Program-made: the position numbers and the translations under genes | Assembly (NCBI GenBank): GCA_041485125.1 | Contig: JBGPIT010000015.1 | Span: forward strand, 1-28,272 | Source of the DNA: JBGPIT01 sp041485125 | Lineage (GTDB): Bacteria; Desulfobacterota; Binatia; UTPRO1 | DNA length: 28,272 nt | Direction of reading: 5' to 3' | Notes under the pieces: model-generated | The model's database searches: none | The model's input: the letters and a program-made list of their open reading frames with translations, nothing else | Told to the model about the DNA's origin: nothing | Shown: piece after piece, positions 10,625 through 19,315 of the stretch | Position numbering within the stretch: position 1 is the stretch's first letter | Layout of the letters: the number at the start of each line of letters is the position of its first letter

Positions 10625-11884
10625 CTAGCGAGAGGCGGCGGGCGCGATGCGCCAGCGCATCGGCGCGCGCTTGATGCCGCCGACGAAGCTCGAGCGCACG
10701 CGCACGGGCGGCCCCGTCAGCTCGCAGAGCTCGAGGCGCTCGCGCAGCTGCGCGAAGGCGTGGCGCAGCTCGAGACGGGCGAGGTGCGCGCCCAGACAGA
10801 CGTGCTCGCCCATGCCGAAGCCGATGTGCGGGTTCGGGTCGCGATCGATCCGGAAGGCGAACGGATCGGCGAAGATCTCCTCGTCACGATTCCCCGAGCC
10901 GTAGAAGAGGCAAACCGATTGGCCTTCGCGGATGGTCTTGCCGCGCAGCTCGTAGTCGCGGGTCGCGGTGCGCGCGAACTGGATCACCGGCGTCGTCCAG
11001 CGGACGATTTCCTCGACGGCGTCGTCGACGAGCGCGGGATCGCGGCGGAGCTTCTGCCACTCGCCGGGATTCTCGACGAACGCCAGCATGCCGCCGGTCA
11101 TCGCGTTGCGCGTCGTCTCGTTGCCCGCGACCACCAGGAGGAAGAAGTACGACAGCAGCTCGAGGACGGGCAGCTCCTCGCCATTCACCTGTCCGTTCGC
11201 CACCACGCTCACGATGTCGTCGGCCGGCTGGCGGCGCCGCTCCGCGACCAGGTCGTTGAAGTAGGTGAACAGCTCCATGCGCGAGCGCTCGATGGTCTCG
11301 AACGCCGTCGCGCCGTGCTGGAACTCCGGATCCTGCGGCGCGATGATCTCGTTCGTCCAGCGGAAGAGCAGGTTCCAGTCCCGGCGCGGCACGCCGAGCA
11401 TCGCGGCGATCACCGCGATCGTGATCTTCGCCGAGACGTCGCGCACGAAATCGCCGTCCTGCGTCCGGGCGGCCTCGTCGAGCACGTCGCGCGTCACGTG
11501 CTCGACCTCGGCGTCCATGCCGTGGATGGCGCGCGGCGTGAACCAGCTGCTGGTGACGCGGCGGTAGCGGCCGTGATCGGGCGGGTCCATGTTGAGGAGG
11601 TGTCGCGACTGACCTTCGGGCGGCGGCGGCAGATCGCGCGTGAAGACCGCCAGGCGCGGCGCGTTCAGGAAGAGCTCCGGCTGCTTGCCGATCGCGATGA
11701 TGTCGGCGTGCTTGGTGATCGCCCAGAAGGGATCGACGTTCGGGCGGTCGTACCAGAAGACCGGGTCGTGGCGGCGAAGCCACGTCCACTCCGGGTGCGG
11801 GTATCCGTTCCGCTCGTAGTGCTCGGGCGTCATGATGTCGAGCGTCGCTGGATCGTACGCACCGCTCTCGTCGTTCATGGGCAC
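10625..11884 (-). CDS. Cytochrome P450 (CYP125/124/142-like)
   Basis: A heme monooxygenase of 419 aa, full length for a soluble bacterial class I P450. The I-helix oxygen-activation motif AGNETTR is at residues 253-259, the K-helix ExxR at EIVRW, and the heme-binding loop FGMGEHVCLGAHLAR carries the ligand Cys363. MDPPDHGRYRRV (residues 99-110) and the DPEFQ region resemble the CYP124/125/142 group, which hydroxylates sterol side chains or branched lipids; the substrate assignment is inference. No ferredoxin or reductase gene is adjacent. The start is given as GTG 11884, which has GAGG eight bases upstream; ATG 11878 two codons later is the alternative. The gene is divergent from the DUF7064-like gene across about 80 bp and is followed by the efflux operon on the same strand. 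Confidence 0.95.
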   Translation of the reverse strand: MPMNDESGAYDPATLDIMTPEHYERNGYPHPEWTWLRRHDPVFWYDRPNVDPFWAITKHADIIAIGKQPELFLNAPRLAVFTRDLPPPPEGQSRHLLNMDPPDHGRYRRVTSSWFTPRAIHGMDAEVEHVTRDVLDEAARTQDGDFVRDVSAKITIAVIAAMLGVPRRDWNLLFRWTNEIIAPQDPEFQHGATAFETIERSRMELFTYFNDLVAERRRQPADDIVSVVANGQVNGEELPVLELLSYFFLLVVAGNETTRNAMTGGMLAFVENPGEWQKLRRDPALVDDAVEEIVRWTTPVIQFARTATRDYELRGKTIREGQSVCLFYGSGNRDEEIFADPFAFRIDRDPNPHIGFGMGEHVCLGAHLARLELRHAFAQLRERLELCELTGPPVRVRSSFVGGIKRAPMRWRIAPAASR

Positions 11885-11964
11885 CAGAGTAGCCTCGTCC
11901 GCCGGCTTGTGTCACGCGGCAAAGCGTCTTGCCGGCGCGGTCCACCTTCACGTACACGAGGACG

Positions 11965-12966
11965 ATGGAAGACGCGAAGATCACGCTCCTCGAGAGCGAC
12001 GACCTCATGCACGCAAACGGCGGCGAGGAAAACTTCAACGAGAGCGCGTACTACAACTTCTTCGATCCGGCGCGACGCGCCGGCGGCTTCGTGCGGCTCG
12101 GCAACCGGCCGAACGAGGGCTACGCGGAAATGACGACGTGCTTCTACCTTCCCGACGGCCGGGTCGCGTTCATCTTCAAGCGCCCGTCGATCAGCTCGAA
12201 CGAAGGCCACGACGCGGGCGGTCTGCGCTTCGAGGTGGTGCGGCCGTTCGTCGAGCACCGACTCACCTATCGCGGGCGCTGCTGCCTGCTGGTGAACCCG
12301 CTCGAGATGGCCGATCCCAAGACCGCGTTCACGACCAATCCGCTGGTGCCGGTCGAGCTCGACGTCCGCTACCTCGGCCTCTCGCCCGGCTACGGCGGCG
12401 AGCTTCGTCGTCGCGACGGCGAGCGCTGGGTCAGCGTGCGCTCCGAGAAGGCCGGGCAGGAGTTCGCCAAGGGCCACCTCGAGCAGCACGGCAAAGCGGT
12501 CGGCACGCTCACCGTCGACGGCGAGCGCTTCGAGCTCGACGCGCCGGGCTTGCGCGACCGGTCGTGGGGCCCGCGCTACTGGCAAGCGCCGAAGTACTAC
12601 CGCTGGCTGACGATGAGCTTCGGCGAGGACCTCGGCGCGGTGCCGGTCGTGACCGTGAACCGCGACGGCGGTGAGATCCACGCCGGCTACGTCTTCCGCA
12701 AGGGTCGCGCGAACGAGCGCATCGTGCGGACCGAGATCGAGACCGACTTCAGCGGCGAGCAGCGTCTCCACGACCGCATCCGCGTCCGCGCCACGACCGA
12801 GCACGGCGAGACCGTCGAGATCACCGGCAAGGTGCTGTCGATGATCCCGCTCCGGAATCGTCGTGACGGGAAGGTCACGCGCATCGCCGAGGGCATGACC
12901 GAGTGGCGCTGGGGCGACCGCGTCGGCTACGGCCTCGCCGAGTACCTCGATCACCTCGTCGACTGA
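11965..12966 (+). CDS. DUF7064/7065-like (AttH/CrtC-type lipocalin-like) protein
   Basis: A soluble protein of 333 aa from ATG 11965 with no signal peptide or membrane segment. The beta-rich, charged sequence and the block DRSWGPRYW (about residue 195), followed by WLTMSFG, resemble uncharacterised proteins given DUF7064/DUF7065 domains, whose fold is related to AttH/CrtC lipocalin-like hydratases. I name this family from memory and cannot confirm it. The open frame extends to a TTG at 11929, but ATG 11965 has GAGG close upstream. It sits head-to-head with the P450 gene, and such proteins are often found beside lipid or steroid catabolism genes; a shared pathway is inference. Confidence 0.75.
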   Translation: MEDAKITLLESDDLMHANGGEENFNESAYYNFFDPARRAGGFVRLGNRPNEGYAEMTTCFYLPDGRVAFIFKRPSISSNEGHDAGGLRFEVVRPFVEHRLTYRGRCCLLVNPLEMADPKTAFTTNPLVPVELDVRYLGLSPGYGGELRRRDGERWVSVRSEKAGQEFAKGHLEQHGKAVGTLTVDGERFELDAPGLRDRSWGPRYWQAPKYYRWLTMSFGEDLGAVPVVTVNRDGGEIHAGYVFRKGRANERIVRTEIETDFSGEQRLHDRIRVRATTEHGETVEITGKVLSMIPLRNRRDGKVTRIAEGMTEWRWGDRVGYGLAEYLDHLVD

Positions 12967-12985
12967 TCCTCCCGCCGGCGCCGAC

Positions 12986-13918
12986 GTGGACCCGCCTCGT
13001 CCGGATCACGACGGCGCCGCGGACGGCGAGACGGCTCCCGCCACGCCCGACACGACCGCGCCGACGCTCGCTCGGACCGTCCCCGCGCTGCTCGTCTTCT
13101 TGGGCGCGACCTTCGTCGGTGCCATCGCCACGGCGCCGTTACAGGATTTCCTCTCGCCGACGGTCTCGCTGCTCGCCGCGGCGCTCATCGGCGAGGGCTT
13201 GGGCATCGTCCTCGCGGTCGGCATCGCGGGCTGGCCGTGGAAGAGCATCGTCACAAGCCTCGGCTTCTCGCGCGCGACGGTCCGTCCGCTGCTGATGATC
13301 GGCTTCGGCAATCTCATCTTCGATACCGCCTTGCTGATCGTCATCTCGCTTCTCGGCGCCAAGCCGGAGACCGCGTTCGCGGATCTCCTCGACACCAACG
13401 ATCTGCGCGAGCTCGCGTTTGCATTCGTCGCGATCGCGATCGCGGTGCCGGTGATCGAGGAGCTCCTGGTGCGCGGGCTGATCCTCCGCATGCTGCTCTA
13501 TCGGTGGGGACGGACCGCCGCGGTGCTCGGCAGCGCTGCCATCTTCGCGATCCTGCACTGGAGCTGGCAGGCACCGTTCGCGTTCCTGAGCGGCGTCTGG
13601 TGGGCGATCGCGTTCCTCACGACCGGCAGCTTCGGTGCGCCGATCGCCCTCCACATGCTGCAGAACGCCGCGGCGTTTCTCGTCTTCCAGCTGGCGCGGC
13701 TCGTCGGCGGCGAGGATCCCTCCGACGTGGCGCCGCCGCTCGCGGCGGGGCTCGGCCTCGCGGCGATCGTCGCAGCTTTGGGCGCGTCGATGATCATCCG
13801 AGGCCTGCGGCGGCTGCCGCGCCATCCGGAGCGAGTCGCGGCTGTCTTGGCGCTGCCGGCCGACGCCGCCTTCAGCGGCGCGGATCGATCCGAAAGTACC
13901 AGGTCGACAGCGTCGTAG
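12986..13918 (+). CDS. CPBP-family intramembrane metalloprotease (CAAX protease/Abi type)
   Basis: A multi-pass membrane protein of 310 aa with the three catalytic motifs of the CPBP (Rce1-like) family in order: EELLVRG with Glu158-Glu159 and Arg163, FAILH with His191, and HMLQN with His223 and Asn227. The acidic, proline-rich N-terminus (residues 1-30) is probably cytosolic and precedes about seven hydrophobic segments. The start is GTG 12986, 20 bp after the preceding stop, so the two genes may be co-transcribed. The role of bacterial CPBP proteins is generally unknown outside bacteriocin immunity and a few processing cases; no bacteriocin precursor is nearby. Its 3' end overlaps the convergent gene at 13872-14354 by 47 bp. 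Confidence 0.88.
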   Translation: MDPPRPDHDGAADGETAPATPDTTAPTLARTVPALLVFLGATFVGAIATAPLQDFLSPTVSLLAAALIGEGLGIVLAVGIAGWPWKSIVTSLGFSRATVRPLLMIGFGNLIFDTALLIVISLLGAKPETAFADLLDTNDLRELAFAFVAIAIAVPVIEELLVRGLILRMLLYRWGRTAAVLGSAAIFAILHWSWQAPFAFLSGVWWAIAFLTTGSFGAPIALHMLQNAAAFLVFQLARLVGGEDPSDVAPPLAAGLGLAAIVAALGASMIIRGLRRLPRHPERVAAVLALPADAAFSGADRSESTRSTAS

Positions 13919-14354
13919 GGTCGCTCGCCGGCGCGGCGCTCTGGTCGAAGCTCCGCACCAGCGGGTCGACCTCGGCGGGATCGGTCACGCGAACCGCGCG
14001 CCCCTCATACAGCTTGCCGCCGATGCGCAGCACCACGCGGCCGTCGGCGAGCACCTGCTGCGGCCAGCTCTTCCGCGCCGCGAACATCGACGGCACGTAG
14101 AGCGTGCCGTCGTGCAGGAGGTAGCTCGTCGTCACGGAGCGTGGGTGCTCGGGGCTCACCTCGAGCTCGATGCGCGGCACGCCGGCGAGAACGGCGGTCC
14201 AATCCGAGACCGGCTCGGTCGCCCGCACCCCGGAGAGTTTGCCGCCGGGAAATGGCCCGATCGGGCCGTCGGCGAAGCGCGCCGCGACGGCAACCATCAA
14301 GAGAATGCCGCCGAGACCGGCGATCGCGACGAGCAGCCAGCGCAGGAACCGCAT
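13872..14354 (-). CDS. Membrane-anchored small protein, possible PNPOx-like split barrel
   Basis: A 160-aa protein with one N-terminal membrane segment (residues 4-25) and a soluble domain of about 130 residues containing PGGKLSG, DWTAV, IELEV, VTTSYLLHDGTLYVPS, WPQQVLADGRVVLRI and RAVRVTDP. The alternation of short beta strands and the phrase LYVPS...V..D.RV.LRI.G..YE.RAVRV resemble the FMN-binding split-barrel (PNPOx-like) fold, but I cannot name a family with certainty, and no cofactor site is identifiable. The start ATG at 14354 follows a 51-bp gap from the DUF882 gene on the same strand, so the two may be one transcript. Its end overlaps the convergent CPBP gene. Confidence 0.72.
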   Translation of the reverse strand: MRFLRWLLVAIAGLGGILLMVAVAARFADGPIGPFPGGKLSGVRATEPVSDWTAVLAGVPRIELEVSPEHPRSVTTSYLLHDGTLYVPSMFAARKSWPQQVLADGRVVLRIGGKLYEGRAVRVTDPAEVDPLVRSFDQSAAPASDPTTLSTWYFRIDPRR

Positions 14355-14405
14355 GCTCCGGTCATGCTGCGATTCACGCGCCGGTGCAAGGCGTGCGCGC
14401 GACGA

Positions 14406-15314
14406 TCACCGCACCTCGATCGGGTTGGTCTCGACCGTCTCCGGCGTCCGGCCTTCGCGCGGCTCGCAGGTCGCGAGCACGAGGCGTCCGCGCGCGGCGT
14501 CTTTCACGCCCGCGACGCGGAGCGCGGCGCCCGACGCGTCGAGGGTGAAGCAGGTGCCCGCCTCGCCGTCGTCGCCGACCCGGAGCGGAATCGTCGCGCC
14601 GCCGTCGCTCTCGAGTCGCGCCGTGCGGGCGATGCGCACCGGCGGCACCGTGAGCGAGTACACGCTCACCACCATCTCCTCGTCGCGACGGTAGCGGTCG
14701 AACTCGCTGCGGGCGAAGAGCCGCGCGTTCGATGCGGAGAGATTCTCCTCGACCCGCGACGTCGCCGGCTCCCAGAAGCGCGGCCGTCCGACGTCGACGT
14801 GAAGGAAGCCGTCTTGCGCGTAGTAGCCGGCGCCACAGCAGTCGAGGTCGCGGATCTTCTTCCAGAGACCGAGGAGCAGCGGCCGCGGCGGCGCGATGTC
14901 GGCCGCGAGGCCTTCGGTGTGGAGCGACCCCGCGGCGGCCTTCGCGCCCTTGGCGCGGATGCTCTCGTTGTACTCGGGGCTGCGGTAGCCCGAGAGCAGG
15001 ACGAGCGGTTTGCCGCCCGCGAGCTGCTGCACCCGGCTCAACACCTCGACCAGGCGAAGCGCCATGGTCGTCTCGCGCGCGTCACCGCTCGAGCGGAAGA
15101 CGTGCCGCAGCTGATCGAGCGCGGCGCGGTCGTACGACCCGTCGGGTCGCCGGTACGTGACGGCGACCTTCTCGTCGCTGTGCGCGTTTACCACCGCGAG
15201 CTTCCCCGTGCCGCTGATGAAAAAACGCGGGAAGTCGGATGCGAAGCCCGGACCATTGCCGAGGGAGAGCACGAGCGCCAACGACGCCACCGCCACGGAT
15301 CGCCACATCCGCAC
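14406..15314 (-). CDS. Exported DUF882/M15-family murein peptidase (YcbK/MepK-like) with C-terminal extension
   Basis: A 302-aa exported protein. Residues 1-25 form a signal peptide. Residues 35-182 match DUF882/peptidase M15 (YcbK, E. coli MepK), a zinc-dependent murein endopeptidase: LSGYRSPEYN at 107-116, SLHTEGLAADI with ligands His132 and Asp139, and FLHVDVGRPR with His172. These are the expected zinc ligands, so activity on peptidoglycan cross-links in the periplasm is plausible. Family members usually end soon after the last motif; here about 120 further residues (182-302) follow, beta-rich and ending in LVLATCEPREG, possibly an additional binding domain that I do not recognise. It borders the IS scar at 15370. 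Confidence 0.88.
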   Translation of the reverse strand: MRMWRSVAVASLALVLSLGNGPGFASDFPRFFISGTGKLAVVNAHSDEKVAVTYRRPDGSYDRAALDQLRHVFRSSGDARETTMALRLVEVLSRVQQLAGGKPLVLLSGYRSPEYNESIRAKGAKAAAGSLHTEGLAADIAPPRPLLLGLWKKIRDLDCCGAGYYAQDGFLHVDVGRPRFWEPATSRVEENLSASNARLFARSEFDRYRRDEEMVVSVYSLTVPPVRIARTARLESDGGATIPLRVGDDGEAGTCFTLDASGAALRVAGVKDAARGRLVLATCEPREGRTPETVETNPIEVR

Positions 15315-15369
15315 GTTGCTATCACGCCGCGCACCGGACCGCGCGTTCCGGCGCGGCGGGGGTAGTCGG

Positions 15370-16106
15370 TCAGTTTTGATCCGTGCCCGTCTTCTTCGGC
15401 TGCCGGGCTTCCCACTCCGCGACGACGCGCAGCATGTCGTCCATCGACTAGTGCGTTTCGACGACGCCCGCCGCCATCGCGGGCGTGCAACGCAGGGTCT
15501 GGTGCACCCGCACGAAGTCGTAGTGCATGAAGTAGATCGCGATCGCGTGCTGGTGGTTCTCGATCTTCTTTGAGAAGGCCGTCCGTGAGCCGCGTGAAGC
15601 GGCGCATGCCCATGCGCATCGAAAGGTTCTGGCGCTCGACGTACAGGTCGAGATGTGCTCGGCCTTCGGAAAGCCGATGATCTCTTCGGTGCGCCTGCCG
15701 ATACACGTCGGCGCGCTGTAGCGTCCTTCCTTATCGGCGGACTCCCCGTAGAGCTTGATCAGCATCGCGTAGTCGATGTCGCGGCCGAGCGCGTCGCGCA
15801 CGGCGTTCAGGTAGGCGATGGGCCGTCCGTCGTGAGCTGCACGCGTCCTTGCAGGCGGCTCGCCAGGTCGTTCATGAACTCGTACGCACAGCCCGCGTCA
15901 CGCGTGCCGACGTGGAACGAGGGAACGAGCTTCGTGTCGGCGCAGATTGGGGTCCAGGTCCACACCGAGCCGACGCCGAACTGGTCGCGCTTCTCCTCGG
16001 GCAGGTTCTTGTCCTTGGCGTAGACGAAGGACCAGATCTCGTCGCACTGCACTCGCTTGCACGGCAGGTTTCGGAGGTGCTCGTCCTGGTACTCCCGACA
16101 AAGCCG
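15370..16106 (-). pseudogene. IS1-family transposase, multiply frameshifted remnant
   Basis: Pieces in different frames assemble into one IS1-type DDE transposase. They are REYQDEHLRNLPCKRVQCDE (from 16106), the IWSFVYAKDKN block through RVQLTTDG, then AYLNAVRDALGRDIDYAMLI, YVERQNLSMRMGMRRFTRLT, FSKKIENHQHAIAIYFMHYD, and MDDMLRVVAEWEARQPKKTG to the stop at 15370. The frame changes after TTDG (about 15825), by a lost base before YVERQN (about 15650) and by an extra base before FSKK (about 15575). There is an amber stop at 15448-15450 and another at 16107-16109 that cuts off the N-terminal helix-turn-helix part, which I cannot recover upstream. The copy is dead and old. Terminal inverted repeats and target duplications are not identifiable by eye. 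Confidence 0.85.
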
Positions 16107-16240
16107 CTACGGAATGTCCACCTCCTGTTCCTTGCCCGTTGGGCAGGCGCAACGTAGTTCCCGCCACCTCCGCAATACGACGCTGCTTTCCGTCGAGCGT
16201 CACTACGATCAGGCCGCGCGCTCTAGCGCGTCCGGCCCAA

Positions 16241-16288
16241 TAGGACATTTCTACTTTGGAGAGAACAGGACATTTCTATCTTGCGGAG
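16241..16288. repeat. Paired IS-end-like direct repeat (AGGACATTTCTA type)
   Basis: Two direct copies of a ~22-bp motif occur 25 bp apart. The first is AGGACATTTCTACTTTGGAG (from 16243) and the second AGGACATTTCTATCTTGCGG (from 16268). Tandem copies like this are typical of the multiple transposase-binding sites at the ends of IS21/IS481-type elements; the family assignment is from memory. No second transposase gene is adjacent, so this is probably an orphan end left after deletion, just outside the IS1-family remnant. Confidence 0.5.
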
Positions 16289-16306
16289 ACAAGCCGCTAA
16301 TGTCGA

Positions 16307-17203
16307 CTATCGACGCCGCAACCGTACTTCGCACCGAGAGATCGGCGAGAGCGCCAAGGTGGTTTGGCGACTGCGCTTCAGCTTGCGCGCAAACATTGGA
16401 AACTCGAGGCCATATCGACGGCGCATGGCCTCCACCTGGTTTTCTATCCAACGCCATCGAGGTTCGAACGTCGGGTCTCGAAAGGCAAACACAATGTCGT
16501 TGTCATCCTCCTCGACCGGAAGGACGAGCATGTTGTCGCCAAACACCAGCTTCATCGTGTCGATGTGACCTGACCGCTCGTCCTGCAAGCCGGCGATGTT
16601 GGCGACCAGAATGCCATCTGGGAGGAGTCTCGTTCGCACCTCATCGTAGAATTCGCGTCTGCAGAGAGCGGGCGCCAGGCCATGACGGTCGAAGGCGTCC
16701 ATCAAGACGATGTCGTACTGATCGCGACATGCGGTGATGAACTCCCCCGCCTCGCCCTCGACGACCTGGAACCGGCTGTCATTGTGTGGAACGGCGAACT
16801 GATTCCGAAAGGCCAGTACGTCGCGATTGCTTTCGACGACGGCAATCCGGGCCTGCGGGAGGTAATGATGGCAGTACTTGGCCAAAGATCCACCGCCCAG
16901 ACCGAGCATCAGCAGGGCCCGTGGATTCGTGTGGAACAGCAAGAAGCTCATCATTTTGCGCGTGTAGCATAGGTCGAGCGCAACGGGCTCATTGATGCGC
17001 ATCCGGCTTTGCACGTAGGCCCACGAAAAAAAGAGCGCGCGCGTATCACCGTCCTCCGCGATGAACGGTTTGTCGTAGGTGCCGCTCAGCAGTCTCCCCA
17101 GGAGAACCGTACGATCTGCGTCGGCAGGTTCAAGCAGACGAAGTAGCTCGTATCCCGGAGCGAATGGGTTGGCTATGTCGAGGATCGCGGGCGAGTCCGT
17201 CAT
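16307..17203 (-). CDS. Spermidine-synthase-like methyltransferase-fold protein
   Basis: A 298-aa cytosolic protein with the Rossmann-like polyamine-synthase/SAM-binding core: MLGLGGGSLAKY (residues 99-110), acidic AVVES with Glu124, VVEGEAGEF with the strand that follows, and IVLMDAFD (residues 165-171). The family (SpeE-like) transfers aminopropyl groups, but the usual catalytic Asp context (VDSTDP) is replaced by MDAFDRHG, so the enzyme may act on something other than putrescine. Its start is 30 bp downstream of the pckG stop on the same strand, suggesting co-transcription; the Shine-Dalgarno is weak. It ends next to the IS scar. Confidence 0.85.
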   Translation of the reverse strand: MTDSPAILDIANPFAPGYELLRLLEPADADRTVLLGRLLSGTYDKPFIAEDGDTRALFFSWAYVQSRMRINEPVALDLCYTRKMMSFLLFHTNPRALLMLGLGGGSLAKYCHHYLPQARIAVVESNRDVLAFRNQFAVPHNDSRFQVVEGEAGEFITACRDQYDIVLMDAFDRHGLAPALCRREFYDEVRTRLLPDGILVANIAGLQDERSGHIDTMKLVFGDNMLVLPVEEDDNDIVFAFRDPTFEPRWRWIENQVEAMRRRYGLEFPMFARKLKRSRQTTLALSPISRCEVRLRRR

Positions 17204-17233
17204 CGGGCATCGGCTCTCGGCTGCCGATTCGAG

Positions 17234-18985
17234 TTATCCATGGAGTCGCCGGAGGAGCCCCTCATGCTCGGCACGAAGAGCCACGGGCAGGCGGGGGCCG
17301 ACTTTCGTCAGGAACGTTCCGGTGCGCGTCGCTTCGCGGAGCCACTCCTCGCGATCGACCTCGAGGAGCTTGGTGAGGTCGTCCTGGAACACTCCGCTGC
17401 CACCGAGATCGAGATCACGCTCATGCGGCAAGAATCCGATGGGCGTGCGTTCGGCCTCGCGTGCCCCGTCGACGCGTTCGGTGACCCACTTCAAGACCCG
17501 GCAGTTCTCTCCAAAGCCGGGCCAGAGGTACTTGCCAGTGGCATCACGGCGAAACCAGTTGACATGGAAGATACGGGGAGGACGAGCAAGCCGCTTCCCG
17601 ATCGCGAGCCAGTGGCCGAAGTAGTCGCCGACGTTGTAGCCGCAGAATGGCAGCATCGCCATTGGATCGTTCCGAAGCACGCCGAGCGCGCCGGTCGCCG
17701 CCGCCGTCGTTTCCGACGCCATCGTCGCCCCCACGTAGACACCGTGCTGCCAGTCGAAGGCTTCGTAGACCAACGGCGCCAACGTGCGGCGTCGTGCGCC
17801 GAAGAGGATCGCGGAGAGCGGGACCCCGCGGGGATCGAGCATCCCGCGGCCGATGCTGGGGCAATTCGCGAGCGGGACGGTGAAGCGCGAGTTGGGGTGT
17901 GCGGCGGGTTCCTGGGATTCCTTTTGCCAGGCCCGGCCTCGCCAATCCGTTAGCCCCGCGCCCGGCCGTTCATCCATGCCTTCCCACCACGGGGTTTGGT
18001 CGCTGCGCAACGCCACGTTGGTGAAGATCGCGTCGTGGTTCAGCGCACGCATCGCGTTCGGGTTGGTCGTGGCGCTCGTCCCCGGCGCGACGCCGAACAT
18101 GCCCGCTTCAGGGTTGATCGCCCACAGTCGTCCGTCCTCGCCGGGATGCATCCAGCAGATGTCGTCGCCGATGGTCTCGACCTTCCACCCCGGCAGCGAC
18201 GGGATGAGCAATGCGAGATTCGTCTTGCCGCAGGCGCTCGGGAACGCTGCGGCGATGTAGTGCGTCGCTCCTTGGGGATTGGTGAGGCCCAGGATGAGCA
18301 TGTGCTCGGCGAGCCACCCCTCGTCACGGGCCTGGACGCTGGCGAGGCGAAGGGCGTGGCACTTCTTACTCAAGAGCGCGTTGCCGCCATATCCAGAGCC
18401 GATGCTCCAGATGGTGCGGGTCGATGGGAAGTGGCAGATGTAACGTCGTTCCGGAGAGAGGTCGCCCAGACTGTGGATGCCGCGAACGAAATCCGTCGAG
18501 GCGCCCAAATGATCGAGGGCGACACGACCCATGCGGGTCATCACCCTGAGGTTCAGTACGACGTACTCGCTATCCGTGATCTGTATTCCGACGCGGCTGT
18601 AGGGAGAGCCCGGCGGACCCATGAGGTAGGGAACGACGTACATCGTCCGCCCGTTCATGCTCCGATCGAACAGTGGCCAGACGGTGCGCGCCGCATCGCT
18701 GGGGCTCATCCAGTTGTTCGTCGGTCCGGCGTCGATCGCGTCCTCCGCGCAAATGAACGTGAGGTGCTCCGTGCGGGCGACGTCGCTCGGGTCGGATCGG
18801 TAGAGAAAACTGTGGGGGTAGCGCTCGGCGTTCAGCGGGAGAAACGAGCCCCGACTGACCATCTCCTGCTCCAAGCGGCGCGCCTCTTCCTCGGTCCCGT
18901 CGCACCAGTGTACCGTCTGCGGCTTCGTCTGCTCGGCCACCATCTTGATCCACTGGACGATCTGCTCCTCAACGAGTTTGTTCAT
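17234..18985 (-). CDS. pckG: Phosphoenolpyruvate carboxykinase (GTP)
   Basis: This catalyses oxaloacetate + GTP to phosphoenolpyruvate + GDP + CO2, the entry step of gluconeogenesis, in the cytosol. The length of 583 aa is slightly short of the usual ~600. The P-loop FPSACGKTN is at residues 248-256 with the reactive Cys252, kinase-2 GDDICWM at 273-279, the SIGSGYGGNALLSKKC substrate region at 194-209, and the INPEAGMFGVAPGT lid region follows, so the enzyme should be active. The start is secure: ATG 18985 is preceded by GGAGG (complement of 18992-18996) at optimal spacing. The spermidine-synthase-like gene follows 30 bp downstream. The gene is less GC-biased than the RND genes but intact. 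Confidence 0.97.
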   Translation of the reverse strand: MNKLVEEQIVQWIKMVAEQTKPQTVHWCDGTEEEARRLEQEMVSRGSFLPLNAERYPHSFLYRSDPSDVARTEHLTFICAEDAIDAGPTNNWMSPSDAARTVWPLFDRSMNGRTMYVVPYLMGPPGSPYSRVGIQITDSEYVVLNLRVMTRMGRVALDHLGASTDFVRGIHSLGDLSPERRYICHFPSTRTIWSIGSGYGGNALLSKKCHALRLASVQARDEGWLAEHMLILGLTNPQGATHYIAAAFPSACGKTNLALLIPSLPGWKVETIGDDICWMHPGEDGRLWAINPEAGMFGVAPGTSATTNPNAMRALNHDAIFTNVALRSDQTPWWEGMDERPGAGLTDWRGRAWQKESQEPAAHPNSRFTVPLANCPSIGRGMLDPRGVPLSAILFGARRRTLAPLVYEAFDWQHGVYVGATMASETTAAATGALGVLRNDPMAMLPFCGYNVGDYFGHWLAIGKRLARPPRIFHVNWFRRDATGKYLWPGFGENCRVLKWVTERVDGAREAERTPIGFLPHERDLDLGGSGVFQDDLTKLLEVDREEWLREATRTGTFLTKVGPRLPVALRAEHEGLLRRLHG

Positions 18986-19315
18986 TCGCTACCTCCGATT
19001 TTTGGTGGGGGATGGCTTCGAGGGTCCGAGGATTCGCAGCCAACGATCGGTGGGAATCTGCAGGACTGTGCGATGCGAGAGCGGTCCGATTTCTCTGGCG
19101 CTTCACTTCATATCCGGACTCCGGGGCGGGAGCTGAGTAGTGCCCGCGGGGGCGTGGCTGATTGTGGGGTGGTCCGCTCGCGCGGGAGTCAGCGCCTCCA
19201 AATCGTAGAGGTACCAGGCATCGTCGGCCCTCACGATTCACCGCGCGGCGTTTCGAGCACCGGCTGCGTTGTCGACCCAGGCGGTGCTCCCCCAGGCTCC
19301 AGATCCGAGGGCCCT
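18986..19315. other. Intergenic leader upstream of pckG
   Basis: About 330 bp between the pckG start and the end of the small gene at 19316. It holds the pckG ribosome-binding site (18992-18996) and presumably its promoter. I see no convincing gene, hairpin terminator or riboswitch. The short open frames on both strands have no SD and no recognisable product. Confidence 0.5.
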
